From assembly GCA_015222985.1 (NCBI GenBank), contig JADFWI010000535.1:1-23776 (forward strand): a stretch of 23,776 bases of DNA. The letters are read 5' to 3'. Made by a program: the position numbers and the translations under genes. Each line of letters begins with the position of its first letter. Position 1 is the stretch's first letter. The stretch comes from Pseudomonadota bacterium. Its GTDB lineage: Bacteria; Desulfobacterota; Desulfobacteria; Desulfobacterales; C00003060. Below the pieces are notes generated by a model that made no database searches, was not told the DNA's origin, and saw only the letters and a program-made list of their open reading frames with translations. Of this stretch, positions 21,302 to 23,776 are shown one piece after another.

Positions 21302-23776
21302 ATGACAAATAACATTTCTTTAACCATAAACGGCCTGGACGTAAAGGTCCCGGAAGGCGCTACGATCCTCGAAGCAGCCCAAAGTGCAGGGGTCTACATT
21401 CCCACATTGTGTTATTGCCCCGGCCTTACCTCAGAGGGGACATGCCGTATGTGCCTGGTTAAGATTGAAAACAAGAAAAAGCTTCATCCTGCCTGCCGTA
21501 CGCCTGTTGAGGATGGGATGGCGGTCATTACGGATGACGCGGAAATTGAGCGTGTTCGCCGTGTCACCCTTGAACTCCTCCTTAGCGATCATGACTTCAA
21601 CTGTCTGCTATGCCCCAAGAGCGGCACATGCCGCCTACAGGAACTTGTCAACCGGATTGGATTTAACGAGCGGCGGCTCAATCGCCTAAATCGCGTGGCA
21701 AAGGACCTTCCAGTTGACACCAGCAATCCCTTTTTTGACTTCAATCCCAACAAGTGCATCCAGTGCGGCATATGCGTTCGTACCTGCCGCGAAATTGTAG
21801 GCGTTCATGCCATTGACATGGGATATCGGGGTTATGAGCTTAAGGTGAGCACCTTTGGTGACAAGCCTTTCAAGGACTCGGTTTGTGTGTCTTGCGGGGA
21901 ATGCGTTGAACGTTGTCCGGTAGCGGCCTTGATACCCAAGAAGATGGAATATCCAACCCGGGAGGTAAAGACGACCTGCGCCTACTGCGGTGTAGGCTGT
22001 GGACTCTATCTTGGCGTGCGTGGAAAGAATATTGTCAGGGCCAGAGGCGATTGTGAAAACCCTGTGAACCGGGGAGAACTCTGTGTTCGAGGCCGTTTTG
22101 GTTATAGATTCATTCACAGTCCTGATCGGCTGTCTACCTCTCTTGTGCGGGCATACGATCCCCTTGAGCGGATCGCACATGGCATTGATGAAACAAGCCG
22201 TCCTGGCAAACCCTTGACAGCACCCCTTGTCAAGCGGGAAGGAAAGTTTGTCGAGGTCAACTGGGACCAGGCGATTAAGTATGTGGCCAGCACGCTGGTC
22301 CATTACAAAGGTGACCAGTTTGCCGCCATTTCTTCTGCCAAATGCACCAACGAAGAGAACTATCTCTTTCAGAAGTTTGTAAGGGCGGTCATGGAGACCA
22401 ACAACATCGACCACTGTGCGCGGCTCTGACACTCACCCACGGTAGCCGGTCTGGCTGCCACTCTGGGTAGCGGTGCCATGACAAACACCATTTCTGAAAT
22501 CGGAGAGGCTGCTTGCATTTTCGTCATAGGGAGCAACACGACAGCCGCCCATCCCATCATAGGTAGACAGATTAACAGGGCAGTACGAAACGGCGCAAAG
22601 CTAGTCGTGGCCGACCCGCGTGAAACAGGGCTGTGCCGGATAGCCCATGTTTGGCTCAGGCATCAGCCCGGAACCGATGTGGCCCTGTTGAACGCAATGG
22701 CCAGGGTGATTATCAAAAAGAAACTATTGGACACCTCGTTTATCAAAAAGAGGTGTGAGGGTTTTGAAGCCTTTGAGGCGGCGGTCATGGAATCTGATCT
22801 CACCGTGGCAGAGGAAGTCACCGGGGTCCCCGCTAAGAAGATTGTCGAAGCTGCCAGACTGTATGCCACCTTTTCGCCTGCAACCATCCTTTATGCCATG
22901 GGGATTACACAGCATTCCCATGGCACAGATAATGTGAGGGCAGTGGCCAACCTATCGCTACTCACGGGTAACCTTGGCAAGCCTTCTTCAGGAGTCAATC
23001 CGCTCAGGGGGCAAAACAATGTCCAAGGAGCCTGTGACATGGGGGCCCTGCCAAATGTGTTTCCCGGATACCAAAAAGTGGATGATTCGGAGATACGGAA
23101 GAAATTTGAAAAGGCCTGGGATTGCCGGCTAAGTCCCTCACCTGGGCTGGTACTGACTGAACTCTTTGAGGCTGTTGATTCAGGCAAGGTAAAGGCCCTC
23201 TACCTCATAGGTGAGAATCCGGTGCTCACAGAAGCTGATACTAACTTCATCGAGGAAGCAATCTCACACCTGGAACTGCTCGTGGTGCAGGATCTCTTCC
23301 TCACAGAGACCGCACAACTGGCTGATGTGGTCCTGCCTGCGGCTAGCTTTGCTGAAAAGGACGGAACCTTTACGAATACGGAACGGAGAGTACAGCGCGT
23401 ACGCAAGGCCATAGAGCCTGTGGGCCACAGCCGCCCTGACTGGATGATAATATGCGACATCGCACAGAATATGGGGGCCAAAGGATTTGACTTTAACAGC
23501 TCCGAACAAATCATGGAAGAAATACGTGCGGTCACGCCAAGTTATGGCGGTATTACGTATGAACGTATTGAGCGGACTGGACTCCAGTGGCCCTGCCCCG
23601 ATTTGAAACACCCCGGAACACCATACCTTTACGCTGAAAAATTCAACACACCCAGCGGTCGCGGACAATTTACGCCTATCTCTTACACCCCCCCGGCAGA
23701 GGTGATCAGCCATGAGTACCCTTTGATCTTGACCACAAGGCGTAGTATCTTTCATTTTCACAGCACCCTGTCGCGC
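21302..23776 (+). CDS. fdhA: NAD-linked selenocysteine formate dehydrogenase catalytic subunit, 3' truncated
   Basis: A molybdo/tungsto-pterin formate dehydrogenase interconverting formate and CO2, the entry of the methyl branch. The frame is open for 825 codons to the window end if the TGA at 22427-22429 is read as selenocysteine (residue 376), in the classic context CARL-Sec-HSPTVAGLA. Domains in order: NuoG-like [2Fe-2S] (Cys37, 48, 51, 65), a His97/Cys101/Cys104/Cys110 [4Fe-4S] site, two ferredoxin clusters (Cys152/155/158/162 and Cys195/198/201/205), the catalytic-domain [4Fe-4S] (Cys226, 229, 233, 261), then the pterin-binding part, including GSNTTAAHPI and VVADPR after the Sec and YLIGENP and TNTERRVQ further on. 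The start ATG 21302 is fixed by an in-frame stop at 21296-21298. There is no good Shine-Dalgarno. Adjacent NuoE/F subunits indicate an NAD(P)-linked complex. About 70 C-terminal residues are probably missing. Confidence 0.95.
22427..22468 (+). promoter_or_regulatory. Sec UGA codon with bacterial SECIS hairpin in fdhA
   Basis: TGA at 22427-22429 is followed by a lower stem ACCCA (22435-22439) / TGGGT (22464-22468) and a 7-pair upper stem GGTAGCC (22441-22447) / GGCTGCC (22453-22459, one T-G wobble). The apical loop is GGTCT (22448-22452). The GGUCU loop is the one used by the Escherichia coli fdhF SECIS to bind SelB, and the distance from UGA to loop is similar. The coding frame continues uninterrupted with formate dehydrogenase sequence after the TGA, so this is recoding, not a nonsense mutation. 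The host must have selABCD functions elsewhere. Confidence 0.93.

Noticed and set aside
21099..21302. Small open frame of 67 codons in the nuoF-fdhA spacer
   Set aside because: It needs a TTG start without a ribosome site, spans hairpin B and has no recognisable motif.
22427..22429. TGA as a nonsense mutation making fdhA a pseudogene
   Set aside because: The frame continues to the window end with conserved formate dehydrogenase sequence, and the TGA sits at the Sec site with a SECIS hairpin.

Overview
The window is a single-strand (+) Wood-Ljungdahl (reductive acetyl-CoA) gene cluster of an anaerobic bacterium. The bacterial-type acetyl-CoA synthase with its long N-terminal CODH-contacting part, the paired metV-metF genes, the Hdr-like and cytochrome b/c electron carriers, and a selenocysteine formate dehydrogenase suggest a sulfate-reducing or syntrophic Desulfobacterota-type organism. 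That assignment is inference from gene content, not a database match. Every real gene reads left to right. I found no tRNA, rRNA, CRISPR array or transposase.

Layout. 1-5043: the 3' part of the CO dehydrogenase gene (acsA/cooS), then a GltD-like FAD oxidoreductase fused to ferredoxin and MvhD domains, then a first metV-metF pair (methylene-tetrahydrofolate reductase). 5044-7541: a signalling block of two single-domain response regulators and a histidine kinase whose own receiver domain has lost its phospho-acceptor Asp. 7559-14769: a second metV-metF pair running into acsD, acsB, acsC and acsE, the carbonyl and methyl branch enzymes that assemble acetyl-CoA. 14925-17520: a membrane cytochrome b / heme c / double HdrC-like fusion followed by an HdrB-like protein. 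17597-18607: a class I fructose-1,6-bisphosphatase homologue that lacks most of its catalytic acidic residues. 18617-23776: NuoE-like and NuoF-like subunits and a NuoG-like, selenocysteine-containing formate dehydrogenase that runs off the window end.

How it works together. Formate dehydrogenase with the NuoE/F module links CO2/formate to NAD(P)H. The two MetVF reductases make methyl-tetrahydrofolate, or oxidise it if the pathway runs in reverse. AcsE moves the methyl group to the AcsCD corrinoid protein, CooS handles CO/CO2, and AcsB makes or splits acetyl-CoA. The flavin/MvhD fusion and the Hdr-type membrane complex are the likely electron routes to the folate reductase step and the quinone pool. 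Steps for formyl-, methenyl- and methylene-tetrahydrofolate (fhs, fchA, folD) are not in the window.

An unusual non-coding theme runs through the window. Nearly every operon break is filled by an imperfect or perfect palindrome built from short iterated words. The 301-base spacer before fdhA carries two perfect 13-bp hairpins whose loops are complementary to each other. The strongest leads are the catalytically altered FBPase, this two-hairpin spacer, the selenocysteine codon with a GGUCU-loop SECIS, and the fused electron-transfer proteins.
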